Below are positions 8,862-16,667 of a stretch of DNA of 36,827 bases, in pieces (the first letter of the stretch is position 1; each line of letters begins with the position of its first letter). The DNA is taken from NCBI GenBank assembly GCA_030433115.1, contig JAUILH010000026.1, positions 1-36,827 on the forward strand, in the 5' to 3' direction. Source of the DNA: Bacteroidia bacterium (GTDB taxonomy: Bacteria; Bacteroidota; Bacteroidia; Flavobacteriales_D; JAUILH01). Position numbers and translations under genes: made by a program. The notes beneath the pieces are model-generated. The model was not told the origin of the DNA, made no database searches, and saw only the letters and a program-made list of their open reading frames with translations.

Positions 8862-10835
8862 CTACTGTGGAATCCTAACTCTCTGTTCCATCACCTGTCT
8901 CAAAATGTTATTGAGCTGCCTTTTAGCCCCCTTCTTCAACATGTCTGCAACCGGATTAAAATGATATGCCTGAGAGGTGAAATCGCAACTAGAGCGCTCC
9001 GTATAAAACAAATCCGTTTCAAATTTCTGTCGGTTAACGTCCAGAAACTCATTCGTTGTAAAGTCATATTGAGAATGGTTGACTAGTATACCTCCTTTGT
9101 CAACTGTCATTGACGACACGGCAATATACATGTCCCTACTCGAATTCAATGCAGAATACAATTCCGAATTGGTGGTTAGGCTATTTGCTTTTAAGTCTGT
9201 GACCAAGATGAGGTGACTGAATCGGTTTTCATCCATTTTCCGTGCAATATTTAATGCGCGTCTCACCCCTGGTGCAGGATTTGTGCCTCCTCCTGTATTA
9301 ATTCCATTTAACTTTTGAGTGAGTTCCCTCATTGTAATGTCTGATTTTCTTCCCACATATATTTCTCTTGAACTGCTGTTAAAAATCGTAATGGATATCG
9401 CAGCATCATCGGGTGCTCGCTCGAATAGGTATTTCACGCCTTCCACGGCCCTGCTCTTCTCATTTTTCATGGATCCGGAATAGTCTACTACAAAATGATA
9501 GTTCATGGTATCAGAAAAAATCTCCGAACAGGCACAACCATAGGCAACACCATAACTTCCTGATTGAGGTCGATAAAGTGTGGAAATCGCCTGATTGAGC
9601 TCTGATGGTGTGGTGTGCACATAGGAGGTTTGATAAGGGTCCAGGCGCTCGAGTCCTTTTACTTTGCTTTCCACCTGCACGATGGTCACTCGTCTGCCAT
9701 AGTTTTCGAATTGCTCCCGCACAATGTCTTCTATTTTTGTGGTAACTGTAAACGCCCCATCCGAAATTAAAATCATTCTGGCCGAATCCTTGCCATTGGG
9801 TTTGATGGTACGGTAGGCTTTTTCCAATCCACTGTATACATTGGTCCCGCCCCCAAGTGCTACTCCCGCCAGAAGACTATCTACCTCCAGGTGTGTATTT
9901 TCAGAAACCTTGCCCGTATATATATACCGCGAGTTAGACGAGAACGTCACAAAAGAAATGGGGGTTCCGTGTGGCAATACACTCACCAAGTTTTTCATGC
10001 TACCCCTTAAGGAATCGAATAAGGCATTCTTTTTCATTGAACCAGACACATCCAAAGCAAACAAGTATGGCGTATGGTCTTTGGTAGAGATTGAATCTTT
10101 GTCTTCTTCAACCACTTCCGGGAGGTCTTTGGCACAGTCACAGTCCGTGCTGTCGTTAATCTCCCGCACAGAGAAATCATCAAACTGATAATAGGCTTTG
10201 GTTTGAAAGGCATCAATTTCAAAATAGGCTTCCAATTCCAAATCACTCATACGGGTACTCTTTTTGTCTCCGAATTTGCCAAAACTCATGTACTTCTCTC
10301 CGCCAGTAGCCAAATAATAGCCACAGAATTTCTGCCATTTGGTATCTGTCACGGGGGCACCATCATTTAAGTATAGGTTAGCAGTGTAGGTTTGTGGTTC
10401 GTCCAAACCGGAAATCAATTTTTGGTCGTGATGAAACAAAATACCGATATCCGTGCCTGCCCATCTGGAGGTTCTGTGCAGCAAACTGTAAAAACAAACA
10501 CAATAGACCTGATCTTTTTTTAAAGGGGCTTTCAACTCTCCAGTGAGGTATTCAAATTTGGTTTTCTCATGACGCACACTGCCCAGGACAAGTCCAACTG
10601 CCCCCACTCCGGAATGCGCTTTGGCCACGCTCTTTCTGGGTTTCACATAAAAATGTGGAGACCGTTTTTTTAAAGGGTTGTACCAATGATTGGTCAGATA
10701 GCCCTCTGCTCTCAACTCATTCACGCCCCTTTGATTTAGGGAGTCGTCTTCAAATCCTGGATTGAGTAGCAGGTTGGTTTGGGTATATCCAATACAGGAG
10801 CAAAGCAGCAATATGATGGTAGTGAATAGCCTCAT
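8862..10835 (-). CDS. Secreted protein with two tandem VWA domains
   Basis: 657 residues from the ATG at 10835 (two further in-frame codons upstream begin with TTG and are unlikely). A signal peptide (MRLFTTIILLLCSC..) is followed by an NLLLNPGFED opening, typical of a carbohydrate-binding-like beta-sandwich domain (about 20-225). Then come two VWA domains, about 255-420 and 445-610. Both keep a full metal-ion-dependent adhesion site: FALDVSGSM, GGGTN and ISDG in the first; FVVDYSGSM, GGGTN and VTDL in the second. A short cysteine-containing stretch (GCACSE) joins them. No T9SS tail is evident, so the protein may stay periplasmic or attach otherwise. Tandem intact VWA domains suggest divalent-cation-dependent protein binding; the partner is unknown. 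Transcribed alone, convergent with the chromate transporter. Confidence 0.85.
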   Translation of the reverse strand: MRLFTTIILLLCSCIGYTQTNLLLNPGFEDDSLNQRGVNELRAEGYLTNHWYNPLKKRSPHFYVKPRKSVAKAHSGVGAVGLVLGSVRHEKTKFEYLTGELKAPLKKDQVYCVCFYSLLHRTSRWAGTDIGILFHHDQKLISGLDEPQTYTANLYLNDGAPVTDTKWQKFCGYYLATGGEKYMSFGKFGDKKSTRMSDLELEAYFEIDAFQTKAYYQFDDFSVREINDSTDCDCAKDLPEVVEEDKDSISTKDHTPYLFALDVSGSMKKNALFDSLRGSMKNLVSVLPHGTPISFVTFSSNSRYIYTGKVSENTHLEVDSLLAGVALGGGTNVYSGLEKAYRTIKPNGKDSARMILISDGAFTVTTKIEDIVREQFENYGRRVTIVQVESKVKGLERLDPYQTSYVHTTPSELNQAISTLYRPQSGSYGVAYGCACSEIFSDTMNYHFVVDYSGSMKNEKSRAVEGVKYLFERAPDDAAISITIFNSSSREIYVGRKSDITMRELTQKLNGINTGGGTNPAPGVRRALNIARKMDENRFSHLILVTDLKANSLTTNSELYSALNSSRDMYIAVSSMTVDKGGILVNHSQYDFTTNEFLDVNRQKFETDLFYTERSSCDFTSQAYHFNPVADMLKKGAKRQLNNILRQVMEQRVRIPQ

Positions 10836-10866
10836 TAGCAAGTAAGTGGCAAGTTTTATGCCAAGT

Positions 10867-10901
10867 GGGGGCTAAGATAGGGAGGTTTTGGGGAAAGGGG
10901 G
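10867..10901 (+). other. Clustered G-tracts upstream of the VWA gene
   Basis: Runs of G5 (10867-10871), G3 (10880-10882), G4 (10890-10893) and G5 (10897-10901) on the plus strand, with gaps of 8, 7 and 3 bases, fit a relaxed intramolecular G-quadruplex. They sit 32-66 bases upstream of the VWA start, on its template strand. Confidence 0.4.
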
Positions 10902-10946
10902 TAAATTATCCACTGTCACAAGAAAATCAAAATAGTTCTATCTCGA

Positions 10947-12464
10947 TCATGTGTTATCGATTCTCCCAATAAAGTCTTCTGTTTTCTCGTCAGAATCTTC
11001 CTCCAATGCACTTTCAGCTCTATCAAGATGATATGTTGGTGATTCCCTCACTCCAATTCTTCTTCCTCCCTCATCAAAATTCCAAAATTCTACAATTTGA
11101 ATATTCCTTTTCCTTGGCTCCATAAAAAGTGAAAAATCCAATGTATAAGCCTCAAAACGACCTTTTCTACCGGAAGCAGCTGATGTATCAGGCTCGATGA
11201 CATGAATCAATTTAAAATCCATTAACTGTAATATCATGTCATGAACTCTGGGAAAAGACTGTGCTTCATCCTGAGAAATAAGAAAGCATGTTCTTTTTTT
11301 ATCTTGGATGCAGAACTTCATCAGATCGCGAAACAGGCGTTCCAAGTTGATCGCCTCAGTATTTACATCATCCCTCAATGCCTTTAATTTCGACCTGTAG
11401 GAAAAACTACTTGCTGACTTCCAGATATTTGTTGGTGTCAGATGTTTAACATTACCCGTCGAAATGGCATTATCAATAGCATTTACAAAAATCGTAAGAA
11501 AGTCTCTAGGAACACCACCTGAAGCAATTACTAATTTCTCAAAACCACTTTTATTAAACAAAGTTTCACTTGCATTTTCTAGATTCACATCTTTAGCCAT
11601 CGAGTTAAGAATTCTTGCCAAATAGTCACTCGGGGATGTTAAATCCTCAAGTGTTCTATCCAGATTTATTTGTTCTAAATCTTGATCTAGTTGAACACCA
11701 ATTGTTTGCCCGTCATGTCGAATAATATCTGTTCTGTGTCTGATTGTAGCGACTTTTAGATAAAAATCAGTTCCGCGAACCAAACGGTGAACATAATCCA
11801 ACACATCAGGTTGTCTATCTCTTTTTATTAAATAAAAATCGTCAAGCAAAAGAAAACAAGCATCATACTTACTTTTCTCTAATTCTTTCACAAGAGCGTC
11901 TTTATAATCTGGAAGAAACCTTTCTAATGAATCAAGTTTCTTTTCTTCAAACTCACTTAAAGAGCCAATGGCTCTAGACATTCCAACATTACCCCCAACT
12001 CCTCTGTATTCACCTTTAGCTGAATATTTAGATTGCTTTTTTTCTTCTTTCTTCACTTTAAGGACCTCAGCCTGTTTCAGTAGTTCCCTTAATTCTTTAA
12101 TATGCTTTTGAAGTTTCGTTTGACAAAAAAGAAACCTACGCCATTTTTGTTTGGATCGTGGCATTGATTCCATAATTTTTAGAAGTAACCTGATCAAAAC
12201 ATCTGGATAACCTAAACGCTTAATTTCATCAACTGAAATATAATTTGACAGAATATTATTATCTTTTCCTATGTCATTTTTATAATGGACCAACAAACAC
12301 GACTTTCCTGACCCCCTTCTACCATATATTATTTGATGTTGTTTTGAACTCAGTCGTGTTAAGTGACCTTCAACATCTATATATTTTGGATTATGATTAG
12401 GACGAACCCTAAACGAATCTTTAACATGATGCTTCAGCTTTGAGACTTCTTGTGTATTAAGCAT
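10947..12464 (-). CDS. Orphan ORC/Cdc6-like P-loop ATPase (AAA+), AT-rich
   Basis: 505 residues from the ATG at 12464; the frame runs on to a GTG at 12530, but those 22 residues look like untranslated leader. Walker A is GRRGSGKS (48-55) and Walker B is FLLLDDF (~204-210), giving an intact ATPase core. A charged, coiled-coil-prone insert (about 115-185, Lys/Glu-rich) separates them. ATIRHR (~239-244) and GGVPRDF (~316-322) lie where sensor 1 and sensor 2 occur in ORC/Cdc6-like ATPases. The ~110 C-terminal residues look like a winged helix plus strands. No nuclease or membrane domain is seen. The gene is markedly more AT-rich than its neighbours (hand counts of four 60-base lines: 25-32% G+C, against 38-52% in the VWA gene), suggesting acquisition. 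Role unknown; defence or mobile-element functions are possible for such orphans but not shown. Confidence 0.7.
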   Translation of the reverse strand: MLNTQEVSKLKHHVKDSFRVRPNHNPKYIDVEGHLTRLSSKQHQIIYGRRGSGKSCLLVHYKNDIGKDNNILSNYISVDEIKRLGYPDVLIRLLLKIMESMPRSKQKWRRFLFCQTKLQKHIKELRELLKQAEVLKVKKEEKKQSKYSAKGEYRGVGGNVGMSRAIGSLSEFEEKKLDSLERFLPDYKDALVKELEKSKYDACFLLLDDFYLIKRDRQPDVLDYVHRLVRGTDFYLKVATIRHRTDIIRHDGQTIGVQLDQDLEQINLDRTLEDLTSPSDYLARILNSMAKDVNLENASETLFNKSGFEKLVIASGGVPRDFLTIFVNAIDNAISTGNVKHLTPTNIWKSASSFSYRSKLKALRDDVNTEAINLERLFRDLMKFCIQDKKRTCFLISQDEAQSFPRVHDMILQLMDFKLIHVIEPDTSAASGRKGRFEAYTLDFSLFMEPRKRNIQIVEFWNFDEGGRRIGVRESPTYHLDRAESALEEDSDEKTEDFIGRIDNT

Positions 12465-12636
12465 ATTGGAAGTACTAGTTTGGATAATTTTACACCGCAA
12501 TCTACCACCCAAAAAACCAAAATCCCACACCGAAAACCATGATTTTTCTGTCAGAATTCGGTGAGATTTACAATCCCTTGCTCGCTCATTTCATTTCGGG
12601 AATAATTTTTGCTAACTATGTGGAAACGAAACTACC

Positions 12637-13332
12637 ATGAAACCAATTCTATTTCTTTTCGTCATAGCTTCCCTAAGCTTAAGTTCTTGTAGAAACTACT
12701 TTGTGGCACATGATTTTGAGAGTAAAACAGCCAATCACAAGACGGTTGCCGTGCTGCCTGTAAAGATGATTTTTACCGGAAAACAGCCCAAAGACATCAC
12801 TGAAGAACAAATCAAGCAATTGGAAGAAGCCGAAAGCAAAGCCTTTCAAATTGCCCTTCATGATGAAATTCTGGCATCTACCAGAGGAGGAAAGAAACCA
12901 ATTAGAGTCGCATTTCAGTCGTACACCGAAACACTCAAACTCCTGGATGACAATGGCATATCAATTAGAGACAGTTGGGACATGGACCCCAAACAATTGG
13001 CTCAACTGCTTAATGTGGATGCTGTTGTAAAAATGGACATCACCAAGAAAAGATACATCAGCGACCTGGCTTCTTTTGGGATATCAGTTGGCAGAGAAAT
13101 TATTAACGTGATAGGCTTTGGGCTTCCCACATTGTATGGGGGCGTTACAAGACTGGGTAGAACCAATGACGTGATCGCCAGTGCTAAAATTATCAACATG
13201 AGCGATGGCACGGTTCTTTGGAGCAAGTCAGATACTCAGTCTACAGATTGGACTAATCCAGCGGAAACTGTTGTAAGATACATGTGCCGGAGAATGGGAC
13301 GCGACTTTCCGTACAGAATTCCGAAAAAGTAA
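12637..13332 (+). CDS. Conserved lipoprotein of unknown function
   Basis: 231 residues with a lipoprotein signal peptide: hydrophobic stretch then lipobox LSSC, with Cys18 as the lipidation site. The mature protein has VAVLPVKM near its start, a helical charged segment (EEQIKQLEEAESKAFQ), a QLLNVDAVVKMDI strand-like motif in the middle and AKIINMSDGTVLWSK towards the end. This pattern (a strand 'AVLP', a 'DAVV' strand, and 'DGTVLW') resembles the CsgG/GNA1162/DUF799-type lipoprotein fold, but I would not assign a specific family. It is divergent from the ATPase gene; a TAatTTTT box at 12603-12610 with TTG at 12578-12580 is a possible promoter. Probably periplasmic, anchored in a membrane. Confidence 0.75.
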   Translation: MKPILFLFVIASLSLSSCRNYFVAHDFESKTANHKTVAVLPVKMIFTGKQPKDITEEQIKQLEEAESKAFQIALHDEILASTRGGKKPIRVAFQSYTETLKLLDDNGISIRDSWDMDPKQLAQLLNVDAVVKMDITKKRYISDLASFGISVGREIINVIGFGLPTLYGGVTRLGRTNDVIASAKIINMSDGTVLWSKSDTQSTDWTNPAETVVRYMCRRMGRDFPYRIPKK

Positions 13333-13419
13333 ACCCCGCATGGGATGCTCACCTCACATTGTAGAGCGACTTACACACTTAGAAACAATCTGGAAACTAC
13401 CTATCAGGGCACAAGCTCT

Positions 13420-13454
13420 GATTATCAATTGATTATCGTTTTGCTTTAACCTTG
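13420..13454 (+). promoter_or_regulatory. Possible promoter and spaced direct repeat upstream of the MscS gene
   Basis: GATTATC occurs at 13420-13426 and again at 13431-13437, an 11-base period (about one helical turn). TTG at 13429-13431 and TAacCTTG at 13447-13454 are imperfect matches to -33 and -7 boxes with a short 15-base spacer. Suggestive only. Confidence 0.25.
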
Positions 13455-13493
13455 GTATCATTCTCGCATCTCATATCATAAAATTCAAAAACT

Positions 13494-14441
13494 ATGATAC
13501 GAGAATATTCAAACATACTTTACAACAAACTTGAAAATTGGGTAGAATCTGCCATTGCCATGTTGCCGAACTTTGTTTTGGCAGTCATTATTTTGGTAGC
13601 GTTTTATTTTGTCGCCAGACTGAGTAAGAAACTTGTGAGAAAAATGCTCGATCAATGGTATCACAATGAGGAATTGACCAATATTTTCAGTAAAATCACT
13701 TTTATTGGCATTCTGATCGTAGGAGCACTTACCGCACTCAACGTAATCAACTTGGATGAAACTGTGACTTCACTCTTAGCTGGTGCTGGTATCATTGGTT
13801 TGGCGTTAGCGTTCGCATTTCAGGACATTGCCGCCAATTTTGTATCCGGAATTTTCATGGCTGCGAAAGGTCCTTTTGAAGTCGGACAGATTGTGGAGGT
13901 ACACGACATAATGGGTACTGTTAAAGCCATCAACTTGAGAACAACCGAAATCATCACTTTTGACGGAAATACGGTGATCATACCTAATAAAGAAGTATTT
14001 CAAAACAACATCATCAATTATCAGAAAACTAAGAAAAGACGTGTGTCTATTGACGTTGGTGTATCGTACGACGATGATCTGAGAAAGGCAAAGAAAGTTG
14101 CCATTGAAGCAGTTAAAGAAATTCCATATATCCTTGAGGAAGAAGGTGTGCAGGTGTTTTACAAGGAATTTGGTGGCAGTTCAATTAATTTCGAGATTCG
14201 ATTCTGGGTACCTTATGACAAACAACCACAATATTTAGACGGTCGCAGTGAAGCCATCATGAAAATCAAAGAGGCATTTGACAGAGAAGGCATGACCATT
14301 CCATTCCCAATTAGAACGCTTGACTTTGGGATTAAGGGTGGTGAAAAACTGAATGAGGTTCTACATCTCGATCAATCTGAGGGCCTCAGTACAAAATCAT
14401 CAGACAAAGCATCTAATGAAGACATGAAGCAAGCTTCATAG
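13494..14441 (+). CDS. MscS-family mechanosensitive ion channel
   Basis: Small-conductance mechanosensitive channel, 315 residues, close to E. coli MscS in length. Three membrane helices are visible at about 24-42, 64-84 and 90-120; the third is the Ala/Gly-rich pore helix (LAGAGIIGLALAFAFQDIAANFVSGI). The following beta domain has GPFEVGQIVEV and NKEVFQNNIINY, both highly conserved. The last ~25 residues are polar (Ser/Lys/Asp-rich) and extend past the alpha/beta domain. It opens to release solutes upon hypo-osmotic shock. Monocistronic, with a clear hairpin terminator after it. Confidence 0.93.
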   Translation: MIREYSNILYNKLENWVESAIAMLPNFVLAVIILVAFYFVARLSKKLVRKMLDQWYHNEELTNIFSKITFIGILIVGALTALNVINLDETVTSLLAGAGIIGLALAFAFQDIAANFVSGIFMAAKGPFEVGQIVEVHDIMGTVKAINLRTTEIITFDGNTVIIPNKEVFQNNIINYQKTKKRRVSIDVGVSYDDDLRKAKKVAIEAVKEIPYILEEEGVQVFYKEFGGSSINFEIRFWVPYDKQPQYLDGRSEAIMKIKEAFDREGMTIPFPIRTLDFGIKGGEKLNEVLHLDQSEGLSTKSSDKASNEDMKQAS

Positions 14442-14463
14442 ACAAACCTAGCAGCAAGTAGTG

Positions 14464-14495
14464 AAGGTCCATCAATAAACAGGTGGACCTTTTTT
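14464..14495 (+). terminator. Rho-independent terminator after the MscS gene
   Basis: AAGGTCCA (14464-14471) pairs perfectly with TGGACCTT (14484-14491) across a 12-base loop, and the stem runs into a T-tract (14490-14495). It begins 22 bases after the MscS stop codon. Confidence 0.85.
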
Positions 14496-14574
14496 GGTCG
14501 TATGGCATTATTTCTTTTAGCAGGATTATCACAATTCAATTGCGTTTTTCACTAAATTGCTTCAAACTTATGCC

Positions 14575-16224
14575 ATGAAACACATCTACACACTCCTTGC
14601 TCTATTGTCATTTACGACCACGTCACAGTCTCAAACCACCTTGTTTTCTGAGGATTTTGAAACTGGTTCGAGCACACAATTTAATTTGAACACGACCACC
14701 CTTGGTGGCACGACAAACGACAACCAATGGGTAATCAACAACTCATACACAGGCGGAAGTGGCACCTTCACGTGTCTTGGCTTTCCCTTTACCTTTACAG
14801 TTCCAAATGCACCAGCTCAACCAGCCGGAATTACGGGATCTCCCAATAGTTATTTTATGCACATAGTTGCCAACGCAGCAGTGAGCAGCGGCATTACAAG
14901 TCCTAGCTATATACCTGCGGACGGTACATGTGTTTTTGCCGGTTCTCATTTTGTAGAGATGAATTCTGACATTTCGACCGTTGGATATTCCTCCGTGGAG
15001 CTTAATTTTTGGTGGATGCATGGCGGAAGCGCCCAGGCTGTTGGTGAAGTTTATTATAGCCTCAATTCGGGCGTTAGCTGGACTCAACTCACCGCTCCAA
15101 TAACTGATTACTTTAATCAAGCAACGTGGACGCAACAAACCATTACAAATGCGGCATTCGACAACCAGGCTACACTCCGATTTGCATTCAGATTCAACAA
15201 TGCTACTTCAGCCTCAGGAACGGATCCTGGTTTCTCAATTGACGACATAGAGGTTACCGGAACGGTGGCATGTAACGCTCCTGTGGCAGACTATTCTAGC
15301 TCCACAACCAACTTAACCGTATTGTTCACTGATAATAGCACAAACACACCTACAAGCTGGTTATGGGATTTTGGAGATGGTAATACAAGTACCATGCAAA
15401 ACCCATCTCACACTTATACCGTCAGTGGTAATTATGTGGTATGCTTAACTGCTACTAATTCTTGTGGTTCGGACTCATCATGTGCAAATATATCTGTAAC
15501 CTGTCCTGCCCCTTCGGTAGGATATAACCACACCACCAATAATTTAAGTGCCAGTTTTATGGACAATAGCACAAATACTCCTACCAGCTGGCTATGGGAT
15601 TTTGGTGACGGCAATACAAGCACCATGCAAAACCCAACTCATACCTATGCCACGTCTGGCAACTATCCGGTATGTTTAACAGCTACCAATGCTTGTGGAA
15701 CAGATTCTTCCTGTGTTACGGTATCAGTAGGATGTCCTACCCTGGATTCAGATTTTTCTGCGAGTTCGACCAATCTGAATGCGAATTTTACTGACAATAG
15801 CGCTGGAGCAGTTTCAAGTTGGTTATGGGATTTTGGAGACGGTAATACGAGTACCGTTCAAAGTCCTTCTCACACCTATGCCAGCTCAGGCTCATATTCA
15901 GTTTGTTTAACGGTGACCGACTCGTGTGGAATTACTGATTCAAGCTGTCAGACCTTACCAATTACTATGACGGATATAGACAATCCTTTATACAGTTTGG
16001 TCAACATTTATCCGAATCCAACCACCGATCAATGGTCTATTCAATTAGGAGATTTGACCGGTAATACAACGATCATCATTAGAGATATTCAAGGTCGATT
16101 GGTTTTTAGGGAAACGATGAACAATCAGGCCGTGGTCAAATTTAATGCCTCAAGTCCTGGTGTATACATGGCCGAGATTTTAAATGGTGACAACAGAGCA
16201 ATTTTCAGGGTTGTAAAACAATGA
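14575..16224 (+). CDS. T9SS-exported protein with beta-sandwich domain, three PKD repeats and type A sorting tail
   Basis: 549 residues from ATG 14575 (an in-frame TTG at 14557 lies before the signal peptide and was rejected). Signal peptide MKHIYTLLALLSFTTTSQSQ is followed by TLFSEDFETG and a ~210-residue beta-sandwich ending GFSIDDIEVTG, the pattern of MAM-like or 'choice-of-anchor J' domains. Three PKD domains follow, each with WLWDFGDGNTST and SHTY/THTYxxSGxYxVCLT, spaced exactly 77 residues apart. The C-terminal ~80 residues (IYPNPTTDQW..., GVYMAEI, FRVVKQ end) are a T9SS type A sorting domain, normally cleaved and swapped for a surface anchor. No enzyme domain is seen, so it is probably an adhesin-like surface or secreted structural protein. 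Confidence 0.9.
   Translation: MKHIYTLLALLSFTTTSQSQTTLFSEDFETGSSTQFNLNTTTLGGTTNDNQWVINNSYTGGSGTFTCLGFPFTFTVPNAPAQPAGITGSPNSYFMHIVANAAVSSGITSPSYIPADGTCVFAGSHFVEMNSDISTVGYSSVELNFWWMHGGSAQAVGEVYYSLNSGVSWTQLTAPITDYFNQATWTQQTITNAAFDNQATLRFAFRFNNATSASGTDPGFSIDDIEVTGTVACNAPVADYSSSTTNLTVLFTDNSTNTPTSWLWDFGDGNTSTMQNPSHTYTVSGNYVVCLTATNSCGSDSSCANISVTCPAPSVGYNHTTNNLSASFMDNSTNTPTSWLWDFGDGNTSTMQNPTHTYATSGNYPVCLTATNACGTDSSCVTVSVGCPTLDSDFSASSTNLNANFTDNSAGAVSSWLWDFGDGNTSTVQSPSHTYASSGSYSVCLTVTDSCGITDSSCQTLPITMTDIDNPLYSLVNIYPNPTTDQWSIQLGDLTGNTTIIIRDIQGRLVFRETMNNQAVVKFNASSPGVYMAEILNGDNRAIFRVVKQ
15277..15969 (+). repeat. Three tandem 231-bp PKD-encoding repeats
   Basis: The TGG codon of the WDFGDGNTST motif falls at 15358, 15589 and 15820, exactly 231 bases apart each time. 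Units one and two are nearly identical at DNA level across the motif and its flanks (about 15338-15415 against 15569-15646); unit three is more diverged. Unit boundaries are approximate. Confidence 0.85.
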
Positions 16225-16242
16225 GCTTCTGAAAATAAATGA

Positions 16243-16665
16243 TTAGTGAGTCTTAATTTTCAAGCCCAGGTTGGTTTCGTTGGGTTGGATGAGATCCCAA
16301 AGATTTCCATACAAGTCTTTGAACACAGCCACTCTGCCATGAGGTTGGTCTTCAGGTTGACGCACAAACTCCACATTTTTGGCCACTAGGGACCGATAAT
16401 ACCACTCAAAATCATCCGTAAACAGGAATAGGAAAACGCGTCCGCCGGTTTGGTTTCCAATGCTGCCTTTTTGTTTATCATTGGCCGCCTTTGCTAACAA
16501 GAAGCCAGATTGTTTTGAACCACTAGGTGCTACAACGACCCATCGTTTTTCGTCAGACAGTTGAGTATCTTCTATCAAACGAAAATTGAGGACCTCAGTG
16601 TAAAATTTAATGGCGGCATCATAATCTTCTACCACAATGGCCATATAGGCGAGATATTCAGACAT
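16243..16665 (-). CDS. VOC-family protein (glyoxalase/dioxygenase-like)
   Basis: 140 residues with the vicinal-oxygen-chelate fold pattern: YLAYMAIVVEDYDAAIKFYTEVLNFRLIED at the N-terminus, GRVFLFLFTDDFEWYYRSLVAKNVEFV in the middle, and GRVAVFKDLYGNLWDLIQPN at the end, where the final strand normally supplies a metal-binding acidic residue. The first strand has Ala in the place where a metal-binding His is common, so metal binding is uncertain and the reaction cannot be named. It starts two bases after the metG stop codon, so it is co-transcribed with metG, though no functional link is obvious. Confidence 0.82.
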   Translation of the reverse strand: MSEYLAYMAIVVEDYDAAIKFYTEVLNFRLIEDTQLSDEKRWVVVAPSGSKQSGFLLAKAANDKQKGSIGNQTGGRVFLFLFTDDFEWYYRSLVAKNVEFVRQPEDQPHGRVAVFKDLYGNLWDLIQPNETNLGLKIKTH

Positions 16666-16667
16666 GC

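Noticed and set aside
8862..12464. MoxR-type ATPase plus VWA chaperone system formed by the two minus-strand genes.
   Set aside because: The VWA protein has a signal peptide and is exported, the ATPase looks ORC/Cdc6-like and is cytoplasmic, their base compositions differ and they are about 110 bases apart. A functional pair is not supported.
15277..15969. Regular 231-bp spacing considered as a CRISPR or other non-coding repeat array.
   Set aside because: The repeats are in frame, encode PKD domains throughout and have no unique spacer pattern.
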